The position numbers and the translations under genes were made by a program. 43,681 nucleotides of DNA, taken from the IMG/VR virus record IMGVR_UViG_3300027905_000010, positions 1 through 43,681 of that record. One strand, 5' to 3'. The DNA is from a virus. Under the pieces are notes generated by a model, which was not told the origin of the DNA, searched no databases, and was given only the letters and a program-made list of their open reading frames with translations. Position 1 is the stretch's first letter. Each line of letters begins with the position of its first letter. Positions 15,998-23,426 of the stretch are shown one piece after another.

Positions 15998-16648
15998 TCA
16001 GAAGCGCCAGCCCAGGCGGGCGGAGGCGTCGATGGTTGCGTTTCCGGCTGGAAGCACGCGGCGGACCACGTCCACGCCGGCGCGGATCGGGCCCAGGTCG
16101 CGCTCCAGGAACGCGCCCATGGTCTGGCTGGTGCCGTAGACGATGCCCGCGGCCCAGGGCCGGGCCGGGGTGATGGCCGCGCGCAGGGTGCTGGCCTCCT
16201 GCTGGAATCCCTGGGCCGCCTGGGTCAGGCTGGTCACGGACGCCTGCATGTCGGCATTCTGGGCCTCCACCACGCCGTTCTCGGTGGTCTGGTCGGTGAT
16301 CAGCTGGGCCTGGTCCTGTTCCACAGCCGATGCCACAGGCGCAGCAGCAGGGCCAGTGGATCCGGCACCGGCAGGCAGAACAGGCTGGGCGGCCCGGCGA
16401 ACCTCATCAGCCTGTAGCCGGGTGCGGTCCGCATCCACCTTGGAATGCGCGGCCTGCTTCGCTGGTTCGAGCGTTTGCGCGGCCTGGCCAATGGACACCC
16501 CCTTGCTCAAGGCGGCGGTTGCCGTCGCATCGATGGTTGCGGCATGGGCGACGGCAGCGGACGCCCCGTGCCTGCGGGCGGCCCAGCCCATCCACGCCCC
16601 GGCGACGAAGACCACGGCGGCAACGAGGATGTATCCCCGGGCGGTCAC
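15998..16648 (-). CDS. i-spanin-like lysis protein
   Basis: This 216-residue protein starts at a GTG that overlaps the holin candidate stop (GTGA). One N-terminal membrane segment (YILVAAVVFVAGAWMGWAAR) is followed by an alanine/glutamine-rich helical periplasmic region (about 35-150) and a C-terminal segment ending ASARLGWRF. An N-anchored coiled-coil protein right after endolysin and holin fits an inner-membrane spanin such as Rz. The C-terminal beta-like end with a terminal Phe is unusual for Rz. No clear overlapping o-spanin lipoprotein was found. Confidence 0.58.
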   Translation of the reverse strand: MTARGYILVAAVVFVAGAWMGWAARRHGASAAVAHAATIDATATAALSKGVSIGQAAQTLEPAKQAAHSKVDADRTRLQADEVRRAAQPVLPAGAGSTGPAAAPVASAVEQDQAQLITDQTTENGVVEAQNADMQASVTSLTQAAQGFQQEASTLRAAITPARPWAAGIVYGTSQTMGAFLERDLGPIRAGVDVVRRVLPAGNATIDASARLGWRF

Positions 16649-16959
16649 TGCTGGCCCCCGTCCGGCGCGCCCGGGGTGCGATGGACGTAGCCGGCGAGGC
16701 CCGCCACAAACGCACCCAGGCCGAGCAGTGCCGCCTGGGTGCCGCCGTCGATCCCGTGCGCGCTGATCTGCCGGGCCGCAGCCTCAGCGATCCGCAGGAA
16801 CGCCAGCATCATCGTCCCAGCCGCCAGCAGCACCACCACCTTCTGCGGGCTCTCGGCACAGTCCGTCCGGCTCAGGCGGACCAGGAAGTTGCGGCTCTCC
16901 GGGGAGGTCGCAGCCGTAGGGGTTGCAGATGGGGCAGGAGCAGTGCACGGGTCACCCAT
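16645..16959 (-). CDS. Holin candidate
   Basis: This 104-residue protein has two likely membrane segments: VVVLLAAGTMMLAFLRI at about 40-57 and AALLGLGAFVAGLAGYV at about 75-92. The N-terminus is Pro/Thr/Ser-rich and the C-terminus short and charged. Size, topology and overlap by eight bases with the endolysin gene support a holin that releases or activates the endolysin. No named holin family was recognised. Confidence 0.62.
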   Translation of the reverse strand: MGDPCTAPAPSATPTAATSPESRNFLVRLSRTDCAESPQKVVVLLAAGTMMLAFLRIAEAAARQISAHGIDGGTQAALLGLGAFVAGLAGYVHRTPGAPDGGQQ

Positions 16960-17470
16960 TGAGCGCCTCCACGAGGGCCGAGAACCTGGGCCAGCCGTTC
17001 AAGCCTCCGTTCACGCGGCGCCGGACCAGCTCCCATGCCTTGGCGTTGGCGGCGTCGGCCACGTGGCAGGTCTTGAAGAACCAGGCCAGCACGCGGGCCG
17101 CGACGGCAGGCTCCAGGGCCAGGTCCGGGTTGGCGATGAGGTCGAGGCCCAGTGCCCGGCCGGCTGCGGCGTAGTTGATCCTGCCGGTGAGCTGCACGAA
17201 GCCGCGGCCCTTGAAGCGTTCGCCGTCGCCGGACTGGCTGTTGCCCAGATCGGCCCGGCCGTCGTAGCGGCTCAGATACGCAGGGCCGCCCAGCTCGGCG
17301 ATGGGCTCGAAGTGCGGGACCTCGGTGCCGATGGTCGCAGCGGCGGCGATCTCCACCAGGTCGGAGTGGATCCCCAACTCATCGAGGGCCGCCGTGATCA
17401 GGGGCCAGTTCGAAACAACGTTCTGGCTTGGTGCCCCACACTTTTCAGCGATCGCGGCGGCAGTGAGCAT
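16952..17470 (-). CDS. Endolysin, glycoside hydrolase family 19
   Basis: This 172-residue muralytic enzyme is predicted to cut the glycan chains of peptidoglycan. The core is ATIGTEVPHF (acid residue near 50) and FKGRGFVQLTGRINYAAAGR (about 87-105), the classic GH19 'GRGfiQLTGr.NY' motif, followed by NPDLALEP. There is no signal peptide, so it needs a holin. ATG 17470 has GAGG five bases upstream. A longer in-frame reading to 17548 would translate the tandem repeat and lacks support. Confidence 0.9.
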   Translation of the reverse strand: MLTAAAIAEKCGAPSQNVVSNWPLITAALDELGIHSDLVEIAAAATIGTEVPHFEPIAELGGPAYLSRYDGRADLGNSQSGDGERFKGRGFVQLTGRINYAAAGRALGLDLIANPDLALEPAVAARVLAWFFKTCHVADAANAKAWELVRRRVNGGLNGWPRFSALVEALNG

Positions 17471-17518
17471 GTGGACCTCGGAGACCCCAGCCTCACACCC
17501 CAGGGACGGACCTGCACG

Positions 17519-17555
17519 CCACTCCCAACCACTCCCAACCACTCCCAACCACTCC
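17519..17555 (-). repeat. 10-bp tandem repeat, G-rich on the coding strand
   Basis: On the plus strand the unit CCACTCCCAA occurs three times in a row, followed by a partial CCACTCC. On the minus strand, which is transcribed, this reads as repeated TTGGGAGTGG units with several GG or GGG runs. It lies in the 92-bp gap between the small HTH gene and the endolysin, the only sizeable gap in this part of the operon. Confidence 0.9.
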
Positions 17556-17562
17556 TGCGTAC

Positions 17563-17772
17563 TTAACTCGCCCGGGGGGTGTCCCGCTCGGTCAAGACGT
17601 TCTCCAGGTCCTCCAGATCAACCTCGGGCCGCCGGCCCCGGCCGCGCTTCCCGTTCGGGTTGCGAAAGTGCACCTGGGCGATGCCGTCCTCGGGAATCCA
17701 TTCGTCCAGGAACTGGCGCCGGCCAATGCCGGCCATCTCGGCCGCCGTCTTGGGGTTGATCCAGGTCGTCAT
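17563..17772 (-). CDS. Small HTH DNA-binding protein
   Basis: This 69-residue protein starts MTTWINPKTAAEMAGIGRRQ and continues with a 'FLDEWIPEDGIAQVHF' wing-like segment and a basic NPNGKRGRGRRP stretch. The layout 'tAAEmaGigrrqf' resembles small MerR/excisionase-type helix-turn-helix proteins. ATG 17772 has GGAGG five bases upstream. It lies between TerL and the lysis genes and could regulate them, perhaps through the adjacent tandem repeat; this is inference. Confidence 0.65.
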   Translation of the reverse strand: MTTWINPKTAAEMAGIGRRQFLDEWIPEDGIAQVHFRNPNGKRGRGRRPEVDLEDLENVLTERDTPRAS

Positions 17773-17957
17773 CGCATCCTCCCGTCGACGGCATACAGAT
17801 GCGCCCCGAAGCCGCACCGCGGGCGCTTGTCGGGGATGTGGTTGCCCTGGGCGTCCAGGATCGGCAGCAGGCGGCGGTCGTGGTCCACGGCGGCGGGCAG
17901 GGCCGGCGCGCCGCCCGGGCGAGGCTCGGTCTCCCAGGTTTCCAGGTAGCTCTTCAT
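17769..17957 (-). CDS. Small protein of unknown function
   Basis: This 62-residue protein starts MKSYLETWETEPRPGGAPAL and ends CGFGAHLYAVDGRMR. It overlaps TerL upstream and the HTH gene downstream by ATGA, so it is embedded in a translation-coupled string. The sequence is Pro/Asp/Arg-rich, without a recognised motif. Confidence 0.55.
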   Translation of the reverse strand: MKSYLETWETEPRPGGAPALPAAVDHDRRLLPILDAQGNHIPDKRPRCGFGAHLYAVDGRMR

Positions 17958-19279
17958 CGGCGCATCCTTCCCAGCAGTCCGGGGTTGATCTTGATGGGCC
18001 CAGCAGGGTCGCCGGATAGTTCGGTCAGGGCCCAGACCAGGGCGTCCAGGCGGTCAGGGCTATCGGTGCTGGTGGCGGGGTCCCAGTCGCACAGCTGGTC
18101 CTCCAGCACCGGGAAGGCGCCCACGTGGTGCACCCGGTTCTGCTCGTACAGGGCAGAGATAGGCTCGGCCCGGATCGCCTTGCCGCGGCTGGCGTGCACG
18201 GCCTTGTAGCTGGCGTTCAGCCCTACCTTCTTGCCCTCGATCTCCACGTGCCGGATGATCGTCTCGATGAGGTCGCCGCCGTTGTTCACCTCGCCGATGA
18301 TGCGGTCGGCCTTCTGGCGCAGGTAGGCCAGCACCAGCACCCGGGCCCAACCGTCCGGGCTCGCGCTGAGGCTCAGGTCGTCCAGCACGTAGAAGTGCGG
18401 CGGGTTCTCGGCGCCCAGGCCGGCCACGACGATACCGGTCTCGTCGCTGTCCGCGTTGCTGGTGACGGCCGGGTCGGCGGCGACCACGATGCGGCGCAGC
18501 TCGGGTATCTTGGTGACCCGGTTGACATCGAAGTTGGCACGGTGCCACAGGGCGCCCGGGTTGTCCTCCAGGATCTCGCCCTCCAGTTCCTGGCGGCCCA
18601 GGCGGGTCCCGGCGTACTTGTTCACGATGAAGGTGAAGAACTCAGGCGCCAGGTTGGCCTTGTTGTCCAGGCTCCGGCCGTTCGTGATGACCGTGGTCTT
18701 CGCGGCCGCGATCTCCCGGATCAGCTTCGTGGGCCGGGGCGTGGTAGTGATCACCCCGCGCGGGTGGTCGCCCAGGCGCAGGCCGAACTGCAGCTGGTCC
18801 CAGGCATCAGGGAAGCGCCAGGAGGCCAGCTCGTCCACCCAGGCGCCGTCGTGCTGGGGGCCGCGCAGCAGGTCCGGCTCGTCGGCGCTGTACACGGTCG
18901 CCAGGGCCCCATTCGGCCAGGTGATGCGGCGCTTGCTGGGCTCGTACTTTGGCCTTTGCCAGGATGGGCAGATGGCCAGCAGGCCAGACTCGCCCTCGAC
19001 CATCACGTCCCGGGCATCGGCAGCAGTGCGGGCAACCAGGGCGAACCGCCCGCGCCGGCCAGCCTCGACCTCGCCGCGCACCCATTCGGCACCGGTGCGG
19101 GTCTTGCCCCAGCCACGGCCCGCCTTGATCAGCCACCAGACCCAGTCTCCAGCCGGGGCCAGCTGCTCAGGGCGGGACCAGAAGTCCCACCGGTAGCGCA
19201 GGGCCGGGCCCAGGCGAGCGAGGAAGGCCTCCTGCTCGGCGGCGGGCAGCTGCAGGAACGCTTCGGCCATCGACGTCAT
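17954..19279 (-). CDS. terL: Terminase large subunit
   Basis: This 441-residue DNA-packaging motor has a Walker A KAGRGWGKT at 52-60, a Walker B AWVDELA at 146-152, the coupling segment VITTTPRPTKLI near 177, and an RNase H-like nuclease with Asp269 (VVAADPA), GEVNNGGD near 329 and DRLDALVWA near 409. All key residues are present. The ATG at 19279 overlaps the TerS stop; an in-frame ATG at 19270 is an alternative. A headful (pac) mechanism would fit a circularly permuted genome but is not proven here. Confidence 0.95.
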   Translation of the reverse strand: MTSMAEAFLQLPAAEQEAFLARLGPALRYRWDFWSRPEQLAPAGDWVWWLIKAGRGWGKTRTGAEWVRGEVEAGRRGRFALVARTAADARDVMVEGESGLLAICPSWQRPKYEPSKRRITWPNGALATVYSADEPDLLRGPQHDGAWVDELASWRFPDAWDQLQFGLRLGDHPRGVITTTPRPTKLIREIAAAKTTVITNGRSLDNKANLAPEFFTFIVNKYAGTRLGRQELEGEILEDNPGALWHRANFDVNRVTKIPELRRIVVAADPAVTSNADSDETGIVVAGLGAENPPHFYVLDDLSLSASPDGWARVLVLAYLRQKADRIIGEVNNGGDLIETIIRHVEIEGKKVGLNASYKAVHASRGKAIRAEPISALYEQNRVHHVGAFPVLEDQLCDWDPATSTDSPDRLDALVWALTELSGDPAGPIKINPGLLGRMRR

Positions 19280-19815
19280 GCCATCCCCAAGCGGCGGCGT
19301 AGGTCATCCATGGCGCCATCCAGGTTCGGGCCGGTCTCCTCGTCGGGCTTGAGCGGGTGGCCGGCGGTGACCAGGGACACGCCCACCCGGCTGAGGTTGT
19401 GCGAGAGGGAGCCGTAGGTGGCGAGGTTGAGCAGCTCCACCTCCCTGCGCTCCGCCTTGACCTCGGGATCCTCCAGCCGGTCCATGGTCTTGTCGGCCAT
19501 CTTTGCCAGGCGGTGGGCGGTCCGGGTGTTCAGGGCGGTGACGGCGGCCAGGTTCGCGGCGGTGGTGCGCATGTTCGCGGCGAGGTCGCGCACCGTCAAT
19601 TGCGCGGATACAGGCAGCGCAGCAACTTCATCCTCAACCGTAGCTAGCCTTTTTGCAGTGGTTTGGATTTTTGCCACGCGCGCAGAAAAGTAAGCTCGCA
19701 GGCTCGACTCCGCCATCCCGAATTCCCGGGCGAGAGCGCGGCAGGATTCCCCGGCGGCCATCCTGCGCTGGACGTCGGCCTTCTGGTCCTCGGTGAGCTT
19801 CGACTTCCTCCCCAT
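19276..19815 (-). CDS. terS: Terminase small subunit
   Basis: This 179-residue protein has an N-terminal helix-turn-helix (MGRKSKLTEDQKADVQRRMA, then CRALAREFGMAESSLRAYFS at about 25-45) followed by helical oligomerisation segments. TerS recognises the packaging site and feeds DNA to TerL. It lies directly upstream of TerL with an ATGA overlap. ATG 19815 overlaps the NinB stop (TGATG); a GTG at 19827 in the same frame is possible. Confidence 0.85.
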   Translation of the reverse strand: MGRKSKLTEDQKADVQRRMAAGESCRALAREFGMAESSLRAYFSARVAKIQTTAKRLATVEDEVAALPVSAQLTVRDLAANMRTTAANLAAVTALNTRTAHRLAKMADKTMDRLEDPEVKAERREVELLNLATYGSLSHNLSRVGVSLVTAGHPLKPDEETGPNLDGAMDDLRRRLGMA

Positions 19816-20243
19816 CAGGCCGCCCACCCTGGCGCCACCGCCCGGCTGTCCACGAACCGCACCTGCAGCTCCTGGCCCGCGAACAGCTCCACCTCGTGGA
19901 CGAAGGTCTGGAACTGCTCGTCGTCCATGTTGGTGGTACTCATGGGGTAGCTGCCGCCGAGGGGGTGATCGAGCCGGGGCGCGAACCGGTCCTTGAACTC
20001 CTCGTGCCAGACCTTGGGGGCGTACTGGCGCGTGCCCTCAACCCAGACCTGCTCCGCGATCTGCTTCAGGACCACACCCCAGTAGTAGGCGTTGGCGGCG
20101 ATGCTGCGCTTGGTCTTCTCGAGGGCGACGACGACGGAGAGCGGCTTGCCGGCGGCGGCCTGCTGCCGGCGGTTGAGCTTCAGGAAGGCGTAGAGGCTGG
20201 CGGCATCGGCGTCATCCCGGAGGACGAACACTTCGGGCTTCAT
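19815..20243 (-). CDS. ninB: NinB-like recombination protein
   Basis: This 142-residue protein carries LEKTKRSIAANAYYWGVVLK and QYAPKVWHEEFKDRFAPRL, the 'kRS..qN.yyWg' and 'wHe.fK..f' signatures of the NinB/Orf family. Lambda Orf binds single-stranded DNA and helps RecA loading. It lies between replication genes and terminase and is joined to both neighbours by start/stop overlaps. Its strand differs from that of the RecE-like module. Confidence 0.85.
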   Translation of the reverse strand: MKPEVFVLRDDADAASLYAFLKLNRRQQAAAGKPLSVVVALEKTKRSIAANAYYWGVVLKQIAEQVWVEGTRQYAPKVWHEEFKDRFAPRLDHPLGGSYPMSTTNMDDEQFQTFVHEVELFAGQELQVRFVDSRAVAPGWAA

Positions 20244-20593
20244 CGGGGCACCCGTTGAGACGTGTTCTCGCTGTTTGCGGCGTGGGGCCGGGGGGCCAGC
20301 CAGCCGATATACCCGGCGATGACCCTCCGCAGCCCTGGGGCGCGGGGAGGCGGGGGCGCGGGGGGTTCTGGTCTCGGGTTCATCGCCCGGTTGGCCTCCA
20401 CGAACAGCCAGGCCCGACGGATGGGATCCGGGCGGGAAGAGAAAGAGCCGAAGGGGATGATCGTCTCCTGGCACACCAGGCGCTGCGCGCCGTAGCCGAT
20501 CGGCTGGGTGCTCTGGAGGAAGAAGCACCTCGTGGGCTGGTGGTGGATGATCGTGAGGGATTCCTGGGCCAGCGTGGGGGAAGTGGAAATCAT
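20240..20593 (-). CDS. Hypothetical protein
   Basis: This 117-residue protein starts MISTSPTLAQESLTIIHHQP and has a Pro-rich centre (PRPEPPAPPPPRAPG) and basic C-terminus. GGAG lies seven bases before the ATG and the stop overlaps NinB. No family recognised. Confidence 0.55.
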   Translation of the reverse strand: MISTSPTLAQESLTIIHHQPTRCFFLQSTQPIGYGAQRLVCQETIIPFGSFSSRPDPIRRAWLFVEANRAMNPRPEPPAPPPPRAPGLRRVIAGYIGWLAPRPHAANSENTSQRVPR

Positions 20594-20715
20594 GAAGTGG
20601 CTCCAAGGGGGAGAAGTTGCTGGCTTGCGCGGCCGCCGCCGACCAGCTTCGTTTTGGCGGCGGGAGCCGGGGTGGCCGGGAAGGACTGCAGGCGGAAGGC
20701 CATGCGGCGGCGCAT
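20590..20715 (-). CDS. Small basic ORF
   Basis: This 41-residue frame (MRRRMAFRLQSFPATPAPAA then KTKLVGGGRASQQL) ends in a TGA that overlaps the next ATG as ATGA. A weak AGGA lies seven bases before its start. The coupling and the otherwise empty 165-bp gap are the only support. A longer frame over the same bases reads through NinB in another frame and was rejected. Confidence 0.4.
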   Translation of the reverse strand: MRRRMAFRLQSFPATPAPAAKTKLVGGGRASQQLLPLGATS

Positions 20716-20760
20716 CTGGTGTTCCTGCTCGCGGTCAAGGCACACCGGGGAATCACACAC

Positions 20761-20943
20761 CTACCGGGCGCCACAGCGGGTCTGCCCCGGATCGGGTTCA
20801 GGGTCCTGGAGGTAGGGTTCCCGCTCCTTGCCCATCTCCTGGTAGGTCCAGAAGGTCTGCCGGCACTGGGGGCAGGTCTTCACCAGGGTCTTCACCAGGT
20901 CGTGCCCAGCGATTTCGACGATGGTGCCGTCCGGTTGATCCAT
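20761..20943 (-). CDS. Small zinc-ribbon-like protein
   Basis: This 60-residue protein has KTLVKTCPQCRQTFWTYQEM, a CxxC knuckle, and an acidic/proline C-terminus. The ATG overlaps the DnaC-like stop as TGATG. Only one CxxC is present, so a metal site would require dimerisation or be absent. Confidence 0.55.
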   Translation of the reverse strand: MDQPDGTIVEIAGHDLVKTLVKTCPQCRQTFWTYQEMGKEREPYLQDPEPDPGQTRCGAR

Positions 20944-21527
20944 CAGGCACCCCGCTTGAGGCGCAGGTCCGGCCCATCAAGGCGGAGTGGCGGCCACGCG
21001 TCGATAATCCGGCTCACAACCCGGGCGCCGTAAATAGCCGTCAGCCCCTTGAGATCGAGGTTGGATGTCCAGAACACGGGCCGATTGTTGCGGTAGCGGG
21101 AATCCAGGATGGTGCGGAGGATGCCGAGAGCATAGTCGTTTTCGTTGGTGATGCGCTCCTGGCCGATGTCATCGAGGTAGAGCTGCCCACAAATTGTGCA
21201 TTTCTCGATGAACCGCTCCAGGTCCTGGTGAAACCCCTGGGCCACCCAGCCTTTCAGGATTTCCGCGGTATCGGGCCAGTTGACCCACTTGGCATACGCG
21301 TAGGGTATTTTCGCCGTGTCAGGGATAGGGCACTGGGTGACGATGCGGACGACCTGAAACCCGATCCGCTGAGCCATGTGCCAAGTTTTCCCGACTCCGG
21401 TTCCGCCGGTGAGCCCAAACCCCTGGGGGGAGTCCTGAACCAGGTGAATGGGTTCACGCTCAATCGCCTGGATCTCACGCAGGGCCAAGCCGATGGTTTC
21501 GAGGATAGTAGCGATTCTGGAATTCAT
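20943..21527 (-). CDS. DnaC-like helicase loader ATPase
   Basis: This 194-residue AAA+ protein has Walker A GLTGGTGVGKTWH (41-48) and Walker B QLYLDDIGQE (116-122), followed by a sensor region VFWTSNLDLKGLTAIYGARV ending in SRIID, the DnaC/IstB arginine region. A CTICG cysteine pair precedes Walker B. It likely loads the host replicative helicase at the phage origin together with the adjacent DUF1376-like protein. No phage helicase or polymerase is present. Confidence 0.87.
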   Translation of the reverse strand: MNSRIATILETIGLALREIQAIEREPIHLVQDSPQGFGLTGGTGVGKTWHMAQRIGFQVVRIVTQCPIPDTAKIPYAYAKWVNWPDTAEILKGWVAQGFHQDLERFIEKCTICGQLYLDDIGQERITNENDYALGILRTILDSRYRNNRPVFWTSNLDLKGLTAIYGARVVSRIIDAWPPLRLDGPDLRLKRGA

Positions 21528-22351
21528 CAGGACACCGCATCAAGTTGGGCCAGGAAGGCAGCGTCTGCCTCCGCGGCACGGGAGTTGGTTTTGGGGGCGT
21601 AGGTCGAGCTGCTCTTGGGCATATCGGGGGTGAGATAGCCTTGACCCTCAAGCCATTTGGAGAGCTGGGGCATGAAACGCTCTTCGCTGGTTAAGTTGCG
21701 CAGGGCTTGGGCCTGGGCCTGGATGCGCTCCTGTGGTGCGCCGGCGACGATGGCAGCGGCGTAGAGCACGGCGGTTGTCTTGGGCGCGGGGTTCTTCGGC
21801 TGGCCGCCGAATGTCGCCACGAGCTTCCAGTAGGCCTCCCACATCGGGGTGCCCTTCCCGCCTCTCAGGATTTCCTCCAGGGAATCAGAACTCGCCTTCG
21901 GGGTTCTGGCCTTCCGTGGCGTTTTCGCCACGGTAGGTACTTCTTTATCTTCTTGTAAGTTATGGTTGTGGTTAGCTTTTGTTTGGGTTTCCGAAATTAA
22001 ACCCACTGGGTTTTTAGGCCTACCACCCTTGGAACCATTAACCCTGTTGCGATCAACGATTGAGTGATATTTCTTGATGCTCTCCATTAATCTTTCACTG
22101 ATTAATCGACCTTGATTTTCGGGGTCATTGGTGAAGAAATCACCGAGGAATCCCCCTAGAATTCGAGCGCGATTTCCATGGATACCCAGGATCTTGGACA
22201 GCTCCTTGAGGTCAGCGGGGATGGATCCGTCTAGGCAGCAACGGCACCAGCAGAGCATGAGCAGCCGGAATTCCGCGTCCTCCAGCCGGCACACCTTGGC
22301 ATCCACCAGAAGATCAGCGGCATACAAGGGGAACCAGGGCGCGCCGGCCAT
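21527..22351 (-). CDS. Replication initiation protein (DUF1376-like)
   Basis: This 274-residue protein starts MAGAPWFPLYAADLLVDAKV, then RLLMLCWCRCCLDGSIPADL, the 'PWfplY..Dfl.d..v......e.r..l..lW...gsIp.d' pattern of DUF1376-type initiators with winged-helix N-termini. The middle is lysine/serine-rich and less GC-rich (around 21940-22080). The C-terminal half resembles DnaT-like helicase recruiters. ATG 22351 overlaps the upstream stop. An origin may lie within the AT-richer middle part, as in other phage O genes; no iteron array was recognised. Confidence 0.75.
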   Translation of the reverse strand: MAGAPWFPLYAADLLVDAKVCRLEDAEFRLLMLCWCRCCLDGSIPADLKELSKILGIHGNRARILGGFLGDFFTNDPENQGRLISERLMESIKKYHSIVDRNRVNGSKGGRPKNPVGLISETQTKANHNHNLQEDKEVPTVAKTPRKARTPKASSDSLEEILRGGKGTPMWEAYWKLVATFGGQPKNPAPKTTAVLYAAAIVAGAPQERIQAQAQALRNLTSEERFMPQLSKWLEGQGYLTPDMPKSSSTYAPKTNSRAAEADAAFLAQLDAVS

Positions 22352-22590
22352 CAGTCCACCCCCCCGGGCCCCGTCGCACGGCAGGGCGGGCGCCAGAGGC
22401 CCCGGGAGCGAGCCGCAGCGAAGACGCCGGCCTCCCACTGGGCCATTGCCGCGCGGTAGTCCTCGTCGCTGGCGAACTGGTCCCCGTCGGGAATACCCTG
22501 GCATGCCTCGGCAGCAGGGCATCCGTCGCAGGAATAGTCCTGGTCATCCGGGGCGGGGATTCGGTTGAAGGGAATGATGTCGGCGCTCAT
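22351..22590 (-). CDS. Small Cys-containing protein
   Basis: This 79-residue protein starts MSADIIPFNRIPAPDDQDYS and has CDGCPAAEACQG, a possible metal-binding cluster, then an acidic helical segment. It is coupled to both neighbours (ATGA upstream, TGATG downstream). Function unknown. Confidence 0.6.
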   Translation of the reverse strand: MSADIIPFNRIPAPDDQDYSCDGCPAAEACQGIPDGDQFASDEDYRAAMAQWEAGVFAAARSRGLWRPPCRATGPGGVD

Positions 22591-22955
22591 GCGACTGCCT
22601 CAATGTCTTCCAGGAGCACGGTGGTGAACGGGGCCAGGCGACGCTCGATGACCTGCTCCACCACCAAGTCGCAGAACTGGTCCCGGTCATCGATGAGCAG
22701 CCCGCGGCGGACCAGGGCGTCCTCCAGCCACTTCACGCCGCCGACGAGGTTGGCGCGGTCGAGCCGGTTCCAGGCATGGCGCACGACGATGAGCCGGCGG
22801 CGCCCGGCGGCGCGAGGGATCTTAGGGATGGCGTTCAGGGCGGACTGAACCTTCCAGTCCAGCTGCTGCTTTTCCCGGTGTATATGGCGCCAGTGCCAGC
22901 CCTGAATCTCGTTCAGGCTGGGGGTGGGGTCGGGGAGCTTGAAAAACCAGCTCAT
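22587..22955 (-). CDS. RusA-like Holliday junction resolvase
   Basis: This 122-residue protein contains RLDRANLVGGVKWLEDALVR and RGLLIDDRDQFCDL, the 'D.dN...k...D.L...G...DD' pattern of RusA nucleases, whose clustered Asp residues bind magnesium. It would resolve recombination or replication junctions before packaging. It overlaps the downstream gene by four bases. Confidence 0.78.
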   Translation of the reverse strand: MSWFFKLPDPTPSLNEIQGWHWRHIHREKQQLDWKVQSALNAIPKIPRAAGRRRLIVVRHAWNRLDRANLVGGVKWLEDALVRRGLLIDDRDQFCDLVVEQVIERRLAPFTTVLLEDIEAVA

Positions 22956-23005
22956 TCCGTCACCAAAGGGTTGACGGCGCTGAGGAAGGGGGCGACATTA
23001 TTCAT
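22952..23005 (-). CDS. Very short ORF overlapping the RusA-like start
   Basis: This 17-residue frame (MNNVAPFLSAVNPLVTE) ends in a TGA overlapping the RusA-like ATG. The upstream gene stop is followed by a small hairpin (GCCCT GAA AGGGC). It may act as a coupling peptide giving ribosomes to the RusA-like gene. Evidence is weak. Confidence 0.25.
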   Translation of the reverse strand: MNNVAPFLSAVNPLVTE

Positions 23006-23028
23006 GGATGCAATTCCATTCCGCCCTT

Positions 23029-23208
23029 TCAGGGCTTGATCGAGCCGGTTACCGCCGGCTCCTTTTGTGTCTGGAGGAACGGCGCCAGGGCCGCGATGCC
23101 GCGCCGGACTTCCGCCATGACCCGTCCGGCGGCCGGGTGGTGACTCCCGAGCATTAGGGTGTCGATCTCCTCGAATGCGTGGAGGGCCTGCATGATCGGC
23201 GTTGGCAT
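23029..23208 (-). CDS. Small helical protein of unknown function
   Basis: This 59-residue protein starts MPTPIMQALHAFEEIDTLML, with GAGGAGG seven bases before the ATG. The sequence is helical and mildly basic. It overlaps the upstream stop as TGATG. No family recognised. Confidence 0.6.
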   Translation of the reverse strand: MPTPIMQALHAFEEIDTLMLGSHHPAAGRVMAEVRRGIAALAPFLQTQKEPAVTGSIKP

Positions 23209-23426
23209 CAAGACGCCTCCTCTCGAAACAGTGGCTGGAGGCCGATGGCCCGGGCCTTGGCTGCGGAAAATTCGTCGATAGCCGCCTGATCTCCCGGGGC
23301 CCACATGTCCCGGAGGTCGACCCATTCACCCTCGTCGCCCCGGTCCCGGCACTGCTGGGCCAGTTTGTGCCAGATCAGGAGTCGCTCCAGGAGGTGCTCG
23401 GCTGCGCGCTGGTAGGGGGTCAGCAT
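23208..23426 (-). CDS. Small helical protein of unknown function
   Basis: This 72-residue protein starts MLTPYQRAAEHLLERLLIWH and includes EWVDLRDMWAPGDQAAIDEF. GGGAGG lies six bases upstream of the ATG. The charged amphipathic helices suggest a small protein-binding factor; no family was recognised. Confidence 0.6.
   Translation of the reverse strand: MLTPYQRAAEHLLERLLIWHKLAQQCRDRGDEGEWVDLRDMWAPGDQAAIDEFSAAKARAIGLQPLFREEAS

Noticed and set aside
16300-16491. Embedded frame in the spanin candidate as an o-spanin lipoprotein
   Set aside because: The possible lipobox (SLFC) is poor and no proper signal peptide precedes it, so Rz1-like identity is not supported.
19815-20774. Long N-terminal extension of NinB (319 codons)
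   Set aside because: Upstream of 20243 the sequence is not NinB-like and overlaps two coupled small genes in other frames; the ATG at 20243 overlaps the preceding stop.
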